Positions 9,842 to 20,395 of a DNA stretch of 64,000 bases are shown one piece after another. Both the position numbers and the translations under genes were made by a program. The notes beneath the pieces were generated by a model. It was given only the letters and a program-made list of their open reading frames with translations, made no database searches and was not told where the DNA came from. Every line of letters starts with the position of its first letter. The stretch's first letter is position 1. The DNA lies in the IMG/VR virus record IMGVR_UViG_3300009187_000021, positions 24,947-88,946 of that record; one strand, written 5' to 3'. The DNA comes from a virus.

Positions 9842-11500
9842 TCAGATATCACCCGTAGGTAATGCAATAACTCTCAAATCTTTGACAAATGGTGAGAAAG
9901 TCGAATCTGCCGATGCCATTACAATTTTAATGGCATATTTGTAGAAGTCATTAAATATTAATCCAGTCTTTGGATTAGTATATGATACATAGTTTTGTGA
10001 AACACCAGCAGTACCTGGTGCCAATTCAAATTCAATCAAATCGTCTCTTGTTGCAGAATATCTAATAGATTTACTAATCGAAGTCATTTGTTGCCAATTC
10101 GCTTCTTCAATAATCAGAGTATCATCTCTCGAAATAATCTTATAGTAAACAAAGATCTTTGTATTCGTTGGGCGATATGCAGTAAGGAATACACGTAGAT
10201 CACCAGAATCATTACCGGCAGCGAGAGTGACTGGATATGTTTGATATCTAACTAGTCCATTACCACCAGAGACTGATGTTTCACCATATACTACTACGTT
10301 TGCAGGAGTAGTGTTTGCGGCAGAGATCGAGATTGTTGGATTCTTAGAGTATCCAGAACCAGGAGTAGTGACATACACACTAGTTAATACACCTGATGTA
10401 ATATAACCCTCAACGATTGCCTGAACACCATCTGCTTCGTTTGGCGCCGACACAGTGATATTGCCCGATATCTTTCCGTTAGCGCCGCTTAAATATCCTC
10501 CACCTCCACCAGTAATAGTAATTATATTATTTGATATAGGCATATTATTAATAATGTTCTTGATCACAAAGATATTAGTGCCATCATCAGAAATAACCGG
10601 TGAAACTCTTTCATCTTCAGTTGTTAATTTTGCATTTAAATAAAAAGAATTTCTTGTATCGTTAAGAGTAAGAACTCGTTTGCCGTTGTTATCATTCAAG
10701 TAGATGTTATTGACAGCTCGAGTTGCATAATCACCAGGATTTACAATCTTAGAAGCTTCAAGTAAGAATGTAGTATTCAACATTGTTTGCGATGTGTATA
10801 CAATATTTGTTTTCTCTGGTTTATGGTGTGATGTTGAAAGATTGTATTGATCGTATACAACATTGGCTGAATACTTTTTGTTCGCACTCGATTCAACGAT
10901 GTTAGTTTTTTGTAATCCATCAGAAACAATAAACTTTAATGTTGGTGAAACAGAGGTATCAAAACTACATCTGTTGATTACAAACATTAAGTCTCTTGTT
11001 TGATCCGCATCATAGTTAATACCATTCTGAGATTCAAACAATGTTCCAATGTAAGGACTTTTTGCAATCTTAGATAGTGTTGTTGGTGTAGGATCTGTCG
11101 ATAAATCTTTGACAGAAGATGCCAATGGTGTATCATTCTGTTGGGCGCACCACAAATTATAACCAGATGAATTGGTTCTTAGAACGAATGCATACAATTC
11201 ACCAGATTTCACATACACTGGTGCTGGGAATTTAAATTCCGTGTATGTCGTTGAGTCGATATACTGTGGTGAAGTTGAAACCTTAATGTCAACTGGATAT
11301 AAAACAACCTCAGAAAAGTCCAACATCTTTGCAGTTGGATATGCACTTTGAGTTGTTACGATAGCAAGATGCACTGGAATCTGAACAGTTGGTTTCGTTT
11401 TGAAGAACAATCGAATAGAACTTAGAAATACACCGTACGGATAAGATGCATCATCAATAATAAATGATTGTGCTAACGGATCTAAGATAGTTATTGCCAT
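9842..11500 (-). CDS. Tail/fibre structural protein (DPLAQSF family)
   Basis: 552 residues. The start (MAITILDPLAQSFIID followed by GVFLSSIRLFFKTK and IPVHLAIV) is the 'DPxAQxF...GxFLxxIdLFFxtK' module usually found deep inside giant tail proteins of T4-like environmental phages. Here it begins a separate gene one base after the stop of the Hint-domain gene. The middle has a glycine-rich loop (GGGGGYLSGANGK) and an SGYSKNPTI beta motif. Probably an attachment-site or peripheral baseplate protein. Confidence 0.7.
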   Translation of the reverse strand: MAITILDPLAQSFIIDDASYPYGVFLSSIRLFFKTKPTVQIPVHLAIVTTQSAYPTAKMLDFSEVVLYPVDIKVSTSPQYIDSTTYTEFKFPAPVYVKSGELYAFVLRTNSSGYNLWCAQQNDTPLASSVKDLSTDPTPTTLSKIAKSPYIGTLFESQNGINYDADQTRDLMFVINRCSFDTSVSPTLKFIVSDGLQKTNIVESSANKKYSANVVYDQYNLSTSHHKPEKTNIVYTSQTMLNTTFLLEASKIVNPGDYATRAVNNIYLNDNNGKRVLTLNDTRNSFYLNAKLTTEDERVSPVISDDGTNIFVIKNIINNMPISNNIITITGGGGGYLSGANGKISGNITVSAPNEADGVQAIVEGYITSGVLTSVYVTTPGSGYSKNPTISISAANTTPANVVVYGETSVSGGNGLVRYQTYPVTLAAGNDSGDLRVFLTAYRPTNTKIFVYYKIISRDDTLIIEEANWQQMTSISKSIRYSATRDDLIEFELAPGTAGVSQNYVSYTNPKTGLIFNDFYKYAIKIVMASADSTFSPFVKDLRVIALPTGDI

Positions 11501-13021
11501 TTAAAATAGTTCCATATTCGTTCGTTCTGTTGACTTAACATTGTGTGAAATCAATCCTTCTGTGATATATGTATGCGCTTGATCAATCTCAAATTTAATG
11601 ACTTCACCGTCACCAATGTCTGTAATAGAAACAATTTCTTTACTACTCAGATCATAAATTACATCATAGTTCATTCCCATTACAGATTCACCAACGGAAA
11701 TATCACACACTTTTTTCCAAGAATCATCAGACATTAAAAATTTATGCGTAGAAGAGACTTTAAGTTTTTTACCATTAGCAAATTCAATTTCAACTTTAGG
11801 TTGAATCATTCTTTCTGCTTCTAGAATCTTGAATGTTCCAGGTTCTCTTGAGTGTTCGTGAATCGTTATAACTTTATCGCCAACATTTAAATCGCCGGCA
11901 CGAACCCAATGTGAATCTTCACAGAAAATTAGTGTGTCTGGATCTGGACAACCACCACCATATGAAACATCGTTAATAGGAACTAATGTACCATTAGTGA
12001 TAGCATCGAGTGCACCATCTGATTGACGATATATTTCAGTTGCTGACGTGGTTGTTCCTCGACTTGTTGTTGTCGTAGAAGCACCAGTACCAGCAGAGAA
12101 TTGTGAATCAGCAGCCTTATCAAATGTACCAGAAGCAAAATAAGTTGCCTGTGCATATGTTGTTTCAGATCCTAATTGATTCACATAATTACCGGTGGTT
12201 GGATCAGTGCCAACATATCTGTTATCAAGTCTAAAGATTCTGTTACCTGTTGGGAAAATACCACCACGAAGATAGAATACACCGGAACATTTACCGATTT
12301 CATTACTTGATGGTTTTCCAATAGAATATGTACTCTGACCAGCAATAAAAGATAGTCCACCTGCACTTAATGTTGCAACTTTTGTTGTTCCATTATATGC
12401 AGTAATTGTTCTGACAGGATAATCCGCAACAACTTCATCTGTGTATGTGGTGTCGGATGAAGTATTTGTTGAAACAGTAATGATGTTAAACGTATTACCA
12501 TTGTAGTAATTATTTACAGAAGATGCTCTGCCATTCAGTGTAACGTATTGTGTAGATGTATTTGATACAGCAACTTTACCAGATAGATGACCGAAAGCAG
12601 AAATAGTACCAGAATCGGTAGAGTTTACATATACACCATATGAATCATAGTATGCATTATAAAGAGTACCACCCACAACTAAATCGGTAGGAATATTATC
12701 AAAGTCATCAATGATGTAAAGTCTCATATCAACTATAGTACCAGAACCTTTCTTATATACGTCAATAATTGTTCCGGTCTTGATAAAACTAGAATTTGTT
12801 GGTTTGTATCCAACGACATCGCCGACTTTAAAATTACCAGATGTGTTTGTAACATCGATGGTATTTGGTCTTCTGATTAATCGTGTGACGCGATACTCAT
12901 CAAACCATGCATCAAGTTCTGTGTCAGAAAGTAAATTCGACACATTAAAAGTGATTTGTTTCTCACGGCAGTATGGAACTACTGGTGGTATTGTTGCAGT
13001 TGTCGTTATAGTTGTTGCCAT
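11501..13021 (-). CDS. Tail structural protein with near-C-terminal Hint (intein-like) domain
   Basis: 506 residues. Residues 1-357 look like a beta-rich tail protein (REKQITFNVSNLLSDTELDAWF opening, many S/T/Y-rich strands). Residues 358-494 are a compact Hint domain: Cys358 in GGGCPDPDT, AGDLNVGDKV, SSTHKFL (block B), DQAHTYITEGLISHN (blocks F/G). Only 12 residues follow. The residue after the terminal Asn is Val, not Cys/Ser/Thr. Stop and next start are adjacent (TAA ATG). Either cleavage or unconventional processing of the protein is plausible; ordinary splicing is not expected. Confidence 0.85.
   Translation of the reverse strand: MATTITTTATIPPVVPYCREKQITFNVSNLLSDTELDAWFDEYRVTRLIRRPNTIDVTNTSGNFKVGDVVGYKPTNSSFIKTGTIIDVYKKGSGTIVDMRLYIIDDFDNIPTDLVVGGTLYNAYYDSYGVYVNSTDSGTISAFGHLSGKVAVSNTSTQYVTLNGRASSVNNYYNGNTFNIITVSTNTSSDTTYTDEVVADYPVRTITAYNGTTKVATLSAGGLSFIAGQSTYSIGKPSSNEIGKCSGVFYLRGGIFPTGNRIFRLDNRYVGTDPTTGNYVNQLGSETTYAQATYFASGTFDKAADSQFSAGTGASTTTTSRGTTTSATEIYRQSDGALDAITNGTLVPINDVSYGGGCPDPDTLIFCEDSHWVRAGDLNVGDKVITIHEHSREPGTFKILEAERMIQPKVEIEFANGKKLKVSSTHKFLMSDDSWKKVCDISVGESVMGMNYDVIYDLSSKEIVSITDIGDGEVIKFEIDQAHTYITEGLISHNVKSTERTNMELF
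11540..11950 (-). other. Hint / bacterial-intein-like domain (codons 358-494)
   Basis: 137 codons from Cys358 to Asn494. There is no homing-endonuclease insert: the domain goes straight from block B (SSTHKF) to the C-terminal blocks (HTYITEGLISHN). Cys at position 1, block-B His and the terminal His-Asn pair are all present. The +1 residue is Val, as in B-type bacterial intein-like (BIL) domains. Confidence 0.85.
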
Positions 13022-13031
13022 TTTTTATCTC

Positions 13032-16000
13032 TTAAAAATCAATTACTTGTTCAAATTGGACATACATAACATCACCGTAGTATGCAATTCTAAGTGCCAT
13101 ACATCCTATATCAAGTGTGTTTGTTGCGTCATAATACAATGTGTGATTGCCAGCTGTAACATATATAGAGGTCGCGTATACATTAGAAGGTGCATACACC
13201 GGTGTGTTGAAACCGTTAGTTGTTGTTACACCACCAGCATAAGCCATTCCAGATGAACCAAAAACATTAGTGCCATCTAGTGTTACGGTTCCAGTATCAT
13301 CAACTGAACCTTCAAATAGATAGTATCCAGATTTAGTAAATGTGACGGTATATGTTCTGTTGAATGTTTTATTTGTTCTACCTAAATCTGCATATCCCCA
13401 AACACCAAATTCATTTCTAAATTGACCAGCATCTCCCTGTTGTGAAGTGTATACCGCAGCACTTCCAGTTGGTGGATTATTGCTCGTGAATATTGCATTA
13501 ATTGATGTGCCAGGAATGGGACCAACCTTGATATACTCAGGTGGAGGTATATCTTTAGTCACAGGACCTTGACTTGATGGAGGAGTATATACATCTATCC
13601 AGTTATCAATAGCTGGAGAAATTGTCATCAGACCTTCGACGTTTCTGGTAGTGAAAGAGTTGATGTTAACTTCGCGTGATGCTAATTTCTGAACAACCAA
13701 TTCTTTCTGTGTGTATGGTAGAGTGAAAACGTTTGTTGTTCCAACTTTGTGTGGTTGATAGAACAACTCAGAAACTGCCTGTTCAACTGAAATAGGTTTA
13801 GCAACAACAGGATCATAATCTTTATTGTAAAGATCGAAAGATTCTGTTGTAGTTGCAGGAGATAAAGTTCCGTTTGTCGTATCAATTTGTGCAAAGTAAC
13901 TATTATTATAAGTATCTGCGACAGAGAAAGTTGTGAAGTTGTCAACAAGAATACCATTCTTGAATCGATTCAAACCAAAGTTATCTTGGATTTGTAAAGA
14001 AGTTGCAGACTGTTCAAGAAGATTTAATGATGTGTAATACTCTAGGTTCTCAATTCTTTCATTCAGTCCAGAGATATCTTTCATCAACCATGTCCTATGT
14101 GTGATAGGAATGATCGATAGATTTGGAATAACACCAGGATACTCGCCAGGAATGTATGCTGTGTATGGATCATACACCAGTTTTGCAAGTATAAGACTAT
14201 TCGATTCTTCTGGTGGATATGCAGGTGTCAACGATGGTACACCTTGAACCAATTTGATAACAGAATCTTTAGTGAGAACTAATAGATCTTTTCTACCCAA
14301 ATAGTAGTAGTAATCTGAAGTAAACGAAGACTCATCTTCTGGTAACAATGAACCATAGAAATTACTTGTCGTAGGAGTTACAGAATATTTAAATAAGTTT
14401 ATATCAGATTGAACATTCCTAACTTGTGGTCTGAAATCAATACAATCTCTTAATTGATATGTTGTGCCGCCAGAAGATGTGAATGTTCCAATCTCTGCAT
14501 AATTTTCATTTGAATATGAATTAATATTAAAGTATCCGTCACCGCCAGAATGTTCATAGTAATCAAATAGAATCCACAATCTAGTTGGAACTGGATAACC
14601 AGGTTTCAATGAAATCGATGCGTGACCATAGTATGTGTCACGTTGACCATTATCAAACGAGAAGTTATTAGTGACATCTTTATTAGTATCAGTCAACATC
14701 GATAGTGTCGGTGTTGCTGCACCAGGATCAACAATCTTGACGATTTTCTTAACGTCAGACACATAAAGAGATTGTGGAAGTCCAGATGTGACGATTGCAG
14801 AACTACTGTTAACGTAGATTTGACCCTTAGATAAATCTATTAATGTGTTAGTGTTAACAATCCCAGAAGCACCAACGATACCTAATCCATAGGTATTTGC
14901 AGTAGCTAAAGTCTTAGTCTTTCTGACATAACTTGTGTTGTCAGCACCAATAATATTCATGCGTGAGTAAATCGATGCAGTAAATGGTAACAAATCTGGT
15001 GCAGAGAATGTTGCTGTAGTCTTCTGTGAATTGACAACAACAGTTCTATTAAGTCCTGCGATTGCATTTCCAACAAAAGGAATAATCTGACCATTAGTCA
15101 AGTTTGCATTCGACTGTTTATCAGTACATACGACAATAAAGTTTTGTTTAATCGAATCGATGCTTTCAGCAGAACCAGTTCTAATAAAGTTCAATACAGA
15201 TTGTGCAGCAACATCAATCGTAAGTGCTTTGTAAACACCTGTAGTAGTTGTTGTGAATGCTTGACCTCGATAAACTTGTGTAGAAACATATGATGCATCT
15301 GATACAGAAGATACATATGGATTACCAAGTTGAAAAACTAATTCTGCATCGCCCGCGTCTGCAACAAATGTATCACCAGTCGAAAGAGAACCAACCTTAC
15401 TTCTGTTGTCGATCTGTGCAGAACCATAAACAGTAAATGGTGCAGATCCACCAACTTTTGCAAAACTTTCAATGTCTTTTACTGCACTCTTGATAGAGAA
15501 TTTTGAAGCGTTTGTTGGCAATACAGTAAAGACTGGTGAAACTTTCAATATTTTAATTGTTGAGTTTGCAAAATATGTTTCAATAGTTCTAGTTTGCCCA
15601 GCACCAGGACCGCTATCGATAGATAGAATCATGCCACCATATAAGTTTGCCACACGGGTGCTAAATGTTGCGAGTGTATTATTATTAACAGAAACAGTGT
15701 TCGCATTAGCAAACTCAACATTTCCAGATAAAGATTTAACCGTTAAATCTGATATGTGTGCTTTGTACACATAAGATGTTGTATCAGAATCAGTTCCGCT
15801 GGTATTATAACGAAGATAACGTAATCGACCAGTCGCAGCAAGAGTTGAATTATATGTCATCGTATTCGTAGTTGTAACCATTGCTGTATTACAAATATGA
15901 AAATCGATTGCTTGTGATGTTGTCGTATCAATGTAGTCGCCGTTGGCGCCTGCAAGTGTATTCACATAGAAGTAATTACCATATGCAGGAGTAACAATAT

Positions 16001-17108
16001 TGTTATTAATGTTTGCAGTTGTTCTTGCTCTATCGGCATCTAGTTTTAGAGTGCTTTGATTTTCTGTTCTGTAACCATGAACATACGCAAGACCAGGGCC
16101 AACATTAAGAATATACTTGTCAGTTCCTGAAGTGAAAGTATTCTTCGAAGGAATTATACTAAAATTCTTGACAACAAAGTCACCATTAGTTTCAAATGTT
16201 CTCTTTGCAAAGTAGTCATCAATCTGTGAATATGACGTAGAATTAACTTGACGAATGATTTCACCAGACTCAACTCGTGCCAATTCAATAAAGTTCGAAT
16301 CAGCACCTGCACCATCAGTTGACTTCTTAGTTGTCAGAGTTAAATTGATTGTATATCTGTCTGCGCCTGGTCCTTGAAAGTTCGATGAACCTAATGCTGG
16401 ATCCAACAATGTTGAATCTGTAACATAGTCTGTGACATACTCAACAATATCTAGACCAATTCTAGCGTTTGGAGTATTATCATACTTGTTTAGAATGATT
16501 GTCTGTGGTAACACATCGACAAAGTTACCAATGGAATACTTGTTGTATGTACCATCATCATTTTCTTTAGACGATGTTGAGTAACCATTGACAACATAAA
16601 ATATGCCATTTGCAACTGACGCAATCGAAGATTTACCATTTGCATTTGATGTAACAGTTGTTGCAACAGTACCATTCTCTATTGTGTCTAGTATTAAAAC
16701 ATTAGCACTGTTTGTAAACTTAGTCGAAGAAGAATATGTTAGAATTAGAGTAGGAGGATCGCCATCAGCTACACCCTCTTCAGTTGCAACAACATAAGCT
16801 ATAACTTTACCTGTAGCGTCCGTGATATATTGATTTTTAAAATCAGATGCAACGATTTCTGAACCAGCATACTCATAGTTTAGTTTTAGATATTCGACAT
16901 TAGTGTCAATCGTTAACTTACCGCCTTTGATTGGCGTGTTCTGTGTGAAGAAGTGATCCGCAAAATTAGAGATTTGATTCTGAAGAATCGTCTGCGCCTG
17001 AGTTAACTCTCTTGCTTGAACTGCACGACCTGGTCTAAAAAGAATCTTGTGATAATTATTACTTGGATCAAAATCGTCATAATAGGGATCCACATTAAAA
17101 TTTAACAT
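13032..17108 (-). CDS. Large baseplate/fibre-network protein, DUF4815-like, with C-terminal PA14-like domain
   Basis: 1358 residues. The N-terminus (DPYYDDFDP...HKILFRPGRAVQARELTQAQTI in pieces) is the DUF4815-type signature found in large tail proteins of marine T4-like phages. The middle is beta-rich. Near residues 1220-1350 a region with GQFRNEFGVWGYADLG, SGYYLFEGSVDDTGTVTLDG and AGNHTLYYDATNT resembles a PA14-type carbohydrate-binding sandwich. The position, where T4 has gp9-gp10 after gp8, suggests an outer wedge or fibre-attachment role. The assignment to gp10 is by position only. Confidence 0.75.
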   Translation of the reverse strand: MLNFNVDPYYDDFDPSNNYHKILFRPGRAVQARELTQAQTILQNQISNFADHFFTQNTPIKGGKLTIDTNVEYLKLNYEYAGSEIVASDFKNQYITDATGKVIAYVVATEEGVADGDPPTLILTYSSSTKFTNSANVLILDTIENGTVATTVTSNANGKSSIASVANGIFYVVNGYSTSSKENDDGTYNKYSIGNFVDVLPQTIILNKYDNTPNARIGLDIVEYVTDYVTDSTLLDPALGSSNFQGPGADRYTINLTLTTKKSTDGAGADSNFIELARVESGEIIRQVNSTSYSQIDDYFAKRTFETNGDFVVKNFSIIPSKNTFTSGTDKYILNVGPGLAYVHGYRTENQSTLKLDADRARTTANINNNIVTPAYGNYFYVNTLAGANGDYIDTTTSQAIDFHICNTAMVTTTNTMTYNSTLAATGRLRYLRYNTSGTDSDTTSYVYKAHISDLTVKSLSGNVEFANANTVSVNNNTLATFSTRVANLYGGMILSIDSGPGAGQTRTIETYFANSTIKILKVSPVFTVLPTNASKFSIKSAVKDIESFAKVGGSAPFTVYGSAQIDNRSKVGSLSTGDTFVADAGDAELVFQLGNPYVSSVSDASYVSTQVYRGQAFTTTTTGVYKALTIDVAAQSVLNFIRTGSAESIDSIKQNFIVVCTDKQSNANLTNGQIIPFVGNAIAGLNRTVVVNSQKTTATFSAPDLLPFTASIYSRMNIIGADNTSYVRKTKTLATANTYGLGIVGASGIVNTNTLIDLSKGQIYVNSSSAIVTSGLPQSLYVSDVKKIVKIVDPGAATPTLSMLTDTNKDVTNNFSFDNGQRDTYYGHASISLKPGYPVPTRLWILFDYYEHSGGDGYFNINSYSNENYAEIGTFTSSGGTTYQLRDCIDFRPQVRNVQSDINLFKYSVTPTTSNFYGSLLPEDESSFTSDYYYYLGRKDLLVLTKDSVIKLVQGVPSLTPAYPPEESNSLILAKLVYDPYTAYIPGEYPGVIPNLSIIPITHRTWLMKDISGLNERIENLEYYTSLNLLEQSATSLQIQDNFGLNRFKNGILVDNFTTFSVADTYNNSYFAQIDTTNGTLSPATTTESFDLYNKDYDPVVAKPISVEQAVSELFYQPHKVGTTNVFTLPYTQKELVVQKLASREVNINSFTTRNVEGLMTISPAIDNWIDVYTPPSSQGPVTKDIPPPEYIKVGPIPGTSINAIFTSNNPPTGSAAVYTSQQGDAGQFRNEFGVWGYADLGRTNKTFNRTYTVTFTKSGYYLFEGSVDDTGTVTLDGTNVFGSSGMAYAGGVTTTNGFNTPVYAPSNVYATSIYVTAGNHTLYYDATNTLDIGCMALRIAYYGDVMYVQFEQVIDF

Positions 17109-17112
17109 TCTT

Positions 17113-18492
17113 CTAATATCCTAAAACTAGTTTAAATTGTTCAGATCCATCCGCACTTCTTGTGACAGCTTGTCTATTTTCAACGTACATCAAATATCCA
17201 GAGAATGGAACAAAGAGTGTATCATTCTTTTGTAGTGCGACTCTTGCTGTTTTAGAAGAATCACCATAAAATATTTGATTTAAGTTTGCAGTACCTTGAT
17301 TATTTAGTAACTTTAATTGATTCGTTGATGTGTCGAAACTTAATGTCGTTGCAGTAAAGTATGCAGTGGCCAGTAATCCGTTGTTAGATTGAAACACAGT
17401 TTCATCTTGATTATATGTTCCAGATCCAGTCGAAACCAGATAGTCGGTTGATAGTCTGTATGTCGTTGAGTTTGCGATTATCTTATCTGATCCAAAGTAA
17501 ACATACGGATTTGAGATTAGACCGATTTGTCTAAAGTCAATGTCTGTTGGTATGGCACCAGATTCAGACTTATCAAAAGATGCAGTCACCATAATGTGTC
17601 TGCAACCTAATTCAGAAATTGGATTGAATCCATGTCCACCAATAGAAGAAGGATACACTACGGCAGTTGCATTAGATCCATTTGCAGATGAGATTGTGAC
17701 GTTAGCAAAAGTATAGTTCGAACCAGTATTCGAAACTGTAATATCTGTAACTACACCGAGAGAGATTGTTGCATTTCCAGAAGCATATTTTCCATCACCC
17801 GTGATAGTTACAAAGACATCAACGTTTGCTGGATCATATCCAGAACCACCATTAGTCACGTTAATAACATCAATCGAACCAGATCCAGCAAAAGTGTCAA
17901 CTGCATTCGGAACTGACTGTGGTAAAGGAACTGGCATCCATGTGTCATCTAGAAACTTAATCTTGTTAGCATATGTAATCGTGTACATATACTTCCATTT
18001 GTATCCGTCACTACTTTGAAAGACATTGTTTGTATTAAATGTACCGGGTTCGAAGTATGGTTCTTTTGAAGTGATACCACCATTATTATTCCACAGGCAC
18101 TTGAATACTTGATCAAATTTATTCTTGGCATAGAATCTTTTCGTAATAGTTCCGTTTGGATCACGTTGAAACATGTCAATATCATCACGATAGTAATCGT
18201 ATACTTCACCTAAATTCCAATCGATTCTCTCTACAACCGGTACCATGTCATTTGAAGTAATCTTCTTCGCAATGAACATGTTTTTGTAAAGATCTTTGAT
18301 GTATTTCTGTGTCTGCAATGGTGCAGGTGGATTAGTCTCAGTTGTCCACGTTTGCACCCTAGAAAGAAAACAATACATTGAATTCAAATACTCACCAGTC
18401 GAAGGAAGAATCACCGACGATGAATAATACGTTGACGTAGAATGAAATACGCCAGAGTTGTATGTTAAAAGACCTACGTTTGCTGATGCCAT
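17113..18492 (-). CDS. 8: Baseplate wedge protein gp8-like
   Basis: 459 residues. The N-terminus (MASANVGLLTYNSGVFHSTS...YCFLSRVQTWTTE in pieces), KNMFIAKKIT, RIDWNLGEVYDYYRDD and WKYMYTIT are typical of the gp8 family in T4-like phages, where a gp8 dimer forms part of the wedge periphery. It is longer than T4 gp8 because it holds an inserted GGSGYDPANVDVFVTITGDG beta module. It lies between the fibre protein downstream of the gp7-like gene and the DUF4815 gene. Confidence 0.75.
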   Translation of the reverse strand: MASANVGLLTYNSGVFHSTSTYYSSSVILPSTGEYLNSMYCFLSRVQTWTTETNPPAPLQTQKYIKDLYKNMFIAKKITSNDMVPVVERIDWNLGEVYDYYRDDIDMFQRDPNGTITKRFYAKNKFDQVFKCLWNNNGGITSKEPYFEPGTFNTNNVFQSSDGYKWKYMYTITYANKIKFLDDTWMPVPLPQSVPNAVDTFAGSGSIDVINVTNGGSGYDPANVDVFVTITGDGKYASGNATISLGVVTDITVSNTGSNYTFANVTISSANGSNATAVVYPSSIGGHGFNPISELGCRHIMVTASFDKSESGAIPTDIDFRQIGLISNPYVYFGSDKIIANSTTYRLSTDYLVSTGSGTYNQDETVFQSNNGLLATAYFTATTLSFDTSTNQLKLLNNQGTANLNQIFYGDSSKTARVALQKNDTLFVPFSGYLMYVENRQAVTRSADGSEQFKLVLGY

Positions 18493-18505
18493 GTTTTAAT
18501 ACCGA

Positions 18506-20392
18506 TTAAGAATATGATACTGAACAATATGTATTTGCAAGATCGCCAGCAAATGAATAATATTTAATTCTCGCTGTTGTTAGACTACCCAGTGTGAATG
18601 TTGTTGCACCGACTGTAGAGTTAACAGCAGAACAACCGTGTGTGATTGTTTTATTTGAACCACCACCGGTAGCATAATTAGTGATGAATAAAGTGATATC
18701 AGAACCTGTTTTAAAATTAGACAACGTAACTGCCATATTCGCAACAACGTTACAACGAACCCATGTGTCTGTTCCAAAATCTAATGTAATCGCTGTTTGA
18801 TTTCCTGCGTAACTTCTTGTATTGAAAATTAATCCATTTGGAACATATATGGTAGAATTTGCATCGTCAATGATCGCTGTATTACTTGCTTGAATTAGAT
18901 TGTTGTTTGCAAAGAGAATAGCGCCGTTTGGTTTACCATACGCTTGCCGGGCCGCAATATCAATTTGAATTTTGCCATTTGCAGTTCCGTTTGATAGAAT
19001 CTTTGCCACTTGATATACGGCATTTGCTCCAGTCGGTGCTACGTTTGTTGCTTGACCAGGAGTAGTAGACAAGAAGATTATCTGTCCATTGTTGCCAAAA
19101 GAAGATGCGTCCATGTCAGACACGATTCCCTTTGTATACACAAATCCATATGCACCATTTGCAATACCAACTTTAACAAATCCTTCGACTGTTGCGTTTG
19201 CAGCAGATCCTGCATCAGCAAGAACAACATAAGGAACAGCATTCTGAGTTACTACACCAGCTAATCGTACCCATGAGTTTGAAGCAATTGCAGAACCAGT
19301 ACCGTTATATATACGTTCAAATAAAACTTTCGAGATGGCTGGTCTATCACCAGTTACGTCAGTGTCTTGTACTAAAGAGATTGTATTTGCAGAGTACCAA
19401 ACTTGACCAGACGTTTGTGTTGGTGAAATTAATTGTGGAAACCACTGAATAGAATTCGAAGTAGACGTTGAAGAAATAATATTAGAGAAGAACACATTAC
19501 CATACAAAGTATTACATGTTAATGTACCAGTAATATTTATATCTTTCGTAAACTGAGCAGTGTTTGCTCTAAACGTATCAACGAAAATACCTTGATTGGG
19601 AGAGTTCGCAACCAGATTACCAGATAGACGAAGTTCTTGTAGTTGAATGCTCGCAGTGTTTTGAACTGCCGTGTTTGATAGATTGAATGCAGCGTTTGCA
19701 TGTGTGAATGTATTATTTGCTTTATCGAATGCTGCCTGAGAAGATAACGCTGATCCACTGGCAGCAGTGGTTTGTGTAGTACCATCGGAGAACACAAAAG
19801 AACCAGTGGTCCTAACATTACTAGCCGTTAAGTTACCAGTCACACTCAATGGTTTCAAAAAATCAAAAGCAGAGTTGCTGACTCTACCAACAATGTTGTC
19901 TGAACTTAATCCACCAACCATGAAAATAATATTTGCACGAGTGGATGCTGTACCGATTATTAGATTACCTTGTGCGCTTGTCGTGGATGGACCGTAGACG
20001 TAGACATAACCATCATATGCTTTAAATGCGCTATAGTTTAATGGATCAGAGAATGTTTTGCCACTGATACCAAAGTCAATGTAACTATTTGAGTTGTCAC
20101 TATCACTCGTTGATGCAACAAAGTCAGAAGATCCATTTGAATTAAAATTCTGAAGATTAATTTGTAAGAATGTGTTACTGCTTGATGCAAACTGTCCGAT
20201 TACGTTTTGATAAAGAATTGAATTATTGCCTACGTTCAGAACTTCATTAGAGAATAAACCTCTGGCTAAAACATTAGCAGTAATTCTTCCAGTGATATTC
20301 GTGGGTAAATCCACACCCACAAATATTGTATTTGATGTATTACTTTGGATTGCTGCAATTACTGGCAGTTCAGAGATTTTTACTAATGACAT
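18506..20392 (-). CDS. Tail fibre / virion structural protein
   Basis: 628 residues. The N-terminus (MSLVKISELPVIAAIQSNTSNTIFV) is the 'VKISxLPxxxxxxxxxxxxV' attachment motif of fibre proteins in T4-like environmental phages. GSSDFVAS, YIDFGISGKTF and YVYVYG motifs follow, which are widespread in phage fibre shafts. Residues ~190-250 include ANNTFTHANAAFNLSNTA repeats. The C-terminus is beta-rich. It lies between gp7-like and gp8, so it likely projects from the baseplate. Confidence 0.7.
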   Translation of the reverse strand: MSLVKISELPVIAAIQSNTSNTIFVGVDLPTNITGRITANVLARGLFSNEVLNVGNNSILYQNVIGQFASSSNTFLQINLQNFNSNGSSDFVASTSDSDNSNSYIDFGISGKTFSDPLNYSAFKAYDGYVYVYGPSTTSAQGNLIIGTASTRANIIFMVGGLSSDNIVGRVSNSAFDFLKPLSVTGNLTASNVRTTGSFVFSDGTTQTTAASGSALSSQAAFDKANNTFTHANAAFNLSNTAVQNTASIQLQELRLSGNLVANSPNQGIFVDTFRANTAQFTKDINITGTLTCNTLYGNVFFSNIISSTSTSNSIQWFPQLISPTQTSGQVWYSANTISLVQDTDVTGDRPAISKVLFERIYNGTGSAIASNSWVRLAGVVTQNAVPYVVLADAGSAANATVEGFVKVGIANGAYGFVYTKGIVSDMDASSFGNNGQIIFLSTTPGQATNVAPTGANAVYQVAKILSNGTANGKIQIDIAARQAYGKPNGAILFANNNLIQASNTAIIDDANSTIYVPNGLIFNTRSYAGNQTAITLDFGTDTWVRCNVVANMAVTLSNFKTGSDITLFITNYATGGGSNKTITHGCSAVNSTVGATTFTLGSLTTARIKYYSFAGDLANTYCSVSYS

Positions 20393-20395
20393 TTT

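Noticed and set aside
11540-11950. Full intein with homing endonuclease
   Set aside because: The domain is only 137 residues with no LAGLIDADG or HNH block, and the +1 residue is Val.
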